NCBI GenBank assembly: GCA_023250795.1
Contig: JAHFAB010000118.1
Coordinates: forward strand, 1 to 6,336
Length of the DNA: 6,336 nucleotides
Direction of reading: 5' to 3'
From: Bacteriovoracaceae bacterium
GTDB taxonomy: Bacteria; Bdellovibrionota; UBA1018
Positions within the stretch are counted from its first letter, which is position 1. Each line of letters begins with the position of its first letter. The notes beneath the pieces are model-generated. The model was not told the origin of the DNA and made no database searches. It worked only from the letters and a program-made list of their open reading frames with translations. Shown piece by piece: positions 4,658 to 6,336 of this stretch. A program made the position numbers and the translations under genes.

Positions 4658-5464
4658 ATGGAAAGTGCGGTGAGAAGTTCAAAAAAATGGACCTTAGTTC
4701 TGCTATTGACGCTTATGGTTCACTATTTACTCTTTAGATCGAAAGCAAACCGGTATTTGCCTATTTTATCCCCCCACATTGAAGTGCATGAAATTGACGC
4801 ACATAAGCTTAGTTTGATTCGAAAAAAATGGGATCTCAGAAATCAACGGCTTTTACTCAGTAAAAATGAACCCGAAAACAATGCGCCGCGCAGAGACGCA
4901 AAATATTTCTCAGATCGAAATCAGGTTGTTGAAAAAGAACAAAGAGCTAAAGTGACTGGATTATTTCACAAGAGATCAGATCAGAACTTGAGTCATAAAA
5001 ACTCTAACCTCTTATCTAAACTTAGAATCCCGTATCAATTTGAAGTAGGAGATCAGCCAGTCGAAGATAAGACTTTGGCTGAAGGCAGTGTGAACATGCT
5101 CAATGCAAATGAGTCTGTTTATTATTCTTTTTACGCCAGAATATATGAAACACTTGAGCCAATTTGGAAATCTAAAGTCAGTTCAATATACAGTTTAAAC
5201 TCTCATAGCATGGGAGAATACATTACAGTTGTGGATGTTGTTCTAGATCAAGAAGGGAACTTAGTCGAAGTCAAGCATTTGAAAGAATCTGGGATTTCTG
5301 AGCTAGATCGAGTTGTAGATTTGAGCTGGCAAATGGCTGAAAAATTTCAAAACCCACCACAAGATTTGTTAGATTCTAATAGGCAAGTTCACATGGGTTG
5401 GAAATTTATATGTACGCTAGGGGCTGAGGGTGGATATGAGTTTTTTCCTCCCACGAGATATTAA
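4658..5464 (+). CDS. TonB/TolA-like single-pass envelope protein
   Basis: A 268-residue protein. A short basic N terminus precedes one transmembrane helix (about 11-26, WTLVLLLTLMVHYLLF). In it T18-x3-H22 resembles the S-x3-H pair in the TonB membrane anchor that couples to ExbB/ExbD. The periplasmic linker (27-150) is rich in Lys, Arg, Asn and Glu and lacks the Pro-Lys repeats of classical TonB. It includes 'APRRDAKYFSDRNQVVEKEQRA' type sequence (76-97), which I recall from TonB-family proteins of Bdellovibrio-type bacteria. The C-terminal domain (about 152-255) follows the TonB/TolA pattern: an initial helix 'YARIYETLEPIW', then 'GEYITVVDVVLDQEGNLVEVKHLKESGISELD', a helix and a last strand. 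No exbB or exbD lies nearby, so an energy-transducing role is uncertain; a structural or motility role is possible. The ATG at 4658 has no Shine-Dalgarno. GTG at 4670 follows GGAAAG and is an alternative start four codons in. Confidence 0.75.
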   Translation: MESAVRSSKKWTLVLLLTLMVHYLLFRSKANRYLPILSPHIEVHEIDAHKLSLIRKKWDLRNQRLLLSKNEPENNAPRRDAKYFSDRNQVVEKEQRAKVTGLFHKRSDQNLSHKNSNLLSKLRIPYQFEVGDQPVEDKTLAEGSVNMLNANESVYYSFYARIYETLEPIWKSKVSSIYSLNSHSMGEYITVVDVVLDQEGNLVEVKHLKESGISELDRVVDLSWQMAEKFQNPPQDLLDSNRQVHMGWKFICTLGAEGGYEFFPPTRY

Positions 5465-6336
5465 GCTGCTGACTTGATCACGGTTTTCGCCTGTGTTCCA
5501 ACAGTTTCAACCACTTCTGTGAGTGTTTCACCCGCTTCTGTTTCTGAGATCCAGTAGTCTATTGCCTGATAGACTTCTGGATTAAAATATTCTGGAAAAG
5601 TTTGATATTTTTCGAGTGTGTTTAGAATTTGGAGGGTATCTTTGAGTGTTCTTTTTTGTCCATCCCATCTTCCTGATGAAAAAGAATCGACGATATCAGC
5701 CATGGAAATCAGTTGTGAAATATCATTGACTTTAAACCCTTTTAAGCCGTTTGGATAACCACTGCCATCAAATTTTTCATGATGTTGCTCTATCAGTAGT
5801 TTCACACGATCCGTCGCTGTATGAGAATATTCTTGGATTAGGTTCAAAGAGTATCTTACATGATCAGTGTATTCTTTTGCAGTATCAGGATCCAAAGATT
5901 TCCAAGGTTTTGATACGGTACTGATTGGAAGTTGGGACAAACCTATATCATGAAGTAGAGCGGCAAGTGCAATATCAGCCAAAAGATCTGGAGCAATTTT
6001 TCCAAAAGCCATTGCAAAGGTTACAGCATACGTTGCAACATTTGCAGCATGTTCTAAATCTGGATCCACTTCACAGAGTTTGAGAATTTCTGAAATAGCA
6101 GATTCCGAATGAATGGCTGTTTTATCTAGAACATCGCGAATAGTTTTTCTAAGTTTTTGAGTCACCTGCGTCTGTTCTTCTACTGTGGTAGCTTGTGCTA
6201 CAGTTTTTAATAGGACTTTTGCAATTTCTGCAGCAGATTCTTTTTTCAGTTCTTGGGGAATTGCTGGACTACTCATCAAAGTGTTGAGAATTGCTCCCTC
6301 TTGAGTTCTGGCCTTAGTATAACGCTTGAAAGCTTC
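5461..6336 (-). CDS. HD-GYP domain cyclic-di-GMP phosphodiesterase, N terminus beyond the window
   Basis: The frame runs without a stop to the right edge, and neither TTG 6279 nor ATG 6276 has a Shine-Dalgarno at proper distance, so the gene very likely begins outside; 291 residues are visible. The HD-GYP domain fills about residues 90-265. Recognisable ligands are H96 (EHAANVA), H129-D130 (LLHDIG), H159 (DHVRY), H185-H186 in HHEKFDGSGYPNG with an intact G-Y-P, and D214/D217 in 'ADIVDSF'. Proteins of this family hydrolyse c-di-GMP to pGpG and GMP at a two- or three-metal site. All metal ligands appear present, but the usual HDxGK lysine is Leu (HDIGL), as in several active relatives. A helical, charged segment precedes the domain. 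No receiver or sensor domain is visible; one could lie outside. The protein lacks membrane segments here and is probably cytosolic. The stop codon overlaps that of the convergent TonB-like gene inside a TTAA. Confidence 0.9.
   Translation of the reverse strand, partial: EAFKRYTKARTQEGAILNTLMSSPAIPQELKKESAAEIAKVLLKTVAQATTVEEQTQVTQKLRKTIRDVLDKTAIHSESAISEILKLCEVDPDLEHAANVATYAVTFAMAFGKIAPDLLADIALAALLHDIGLSQLPISTVSKPWKSLDPDTAKEYTDHVRYSLNLIQEYSHTATDRVKLLIEQHHEKFDGSGYPNGLKGFKVNDISQLISMADIVDSFSSGRWDGQKRTLKDTLQILNTLEKYQTFPEYFNPEVYQAIDYWISETEAGETLTEVVETVGTQAKTVIKSAA

Noticed and set aside
6274..6279. TTG/ATG as the true start of the HD-GYP gene
   Set aside because: The frame is open to the window edge and the only purine run (GAGGGAG) lies 14-17 nt away, too far for a ribosome site; the upstream translation looks like normal protein.

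Overview
The window is a chromosomal stretch from what is probably a Bdellovibrio-like predatory bacterium or a close relative (Bdellovibrionota). The grounds are an AT-rich Gram-negative gene set with outer-membrane lipoproteins, a TonB/TolA-like envelope protein, an HD-GYP c-di-GMP phosphodiesterase and lineage-type hypothetical proteins. The organism is inferred from overall style, not from a marker gene. No rRNA, tRNA, CRISPR array, insertion sequence or phage gene is visible.

Left to right: the C-terminal end of a predicted zinc aminopeptidase (1-338, +, cut by the window edge); two paralogous cysteine-containing lipoproteins of unknown function (344-1051 and 1280-1930, both -); a membrane-anchored protein that joins a sigma-factor region-4-like helix-turn-helix to an anti-sigma-type HxxxCxxC zinc-binding (ZAS) module (2095-2931, +); a three-part signalling protein with a degenerate receiver, a tryptophan-repeat module and a GAF-like domain (2881-4512, -), which seems to start at a non-canonical ACG codon; a TonB/TolA-like single-pass protein (4658-5464, +); and an HD-GYP phosphodiesterase running off the right edge (5461-6336, -).

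The genes are packed tightly in alternating directions. Three convergent pairs meet: 338/344 with a 5-base gap, 2931/2881 with a 51-base overlap, and 5464/5461 with a 4-base overlap. No clear intrinsic terminator was found at any of these junctions. The only real intergenic spaces are 1052-1279, 1931-2094 and 4513-4657, and each holds a candidate promoter or palindrome. No stretch longer than 300 bases lacks a gene.

There is no evident single operon. The common theme is envelope and signalling: two outer-membrane lipoproteins, a sigma/anti-sigma-like membrane protein, a phosphorylation-incompetent receiver protein with a possible ligand-binding GAF domain, an envelope energy-transducer-like protein and a c-di-GMP hydrolase. 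Any functional link between them is inference from proximity only. The points most worth following up are the sigma-ZAS-membrane fusion, the ACG start behind a near-perfect Shine-Dalgarno, the ~14-residue Trp repeat, the lipoprotein pair, and two promoter-proximal palindromes.
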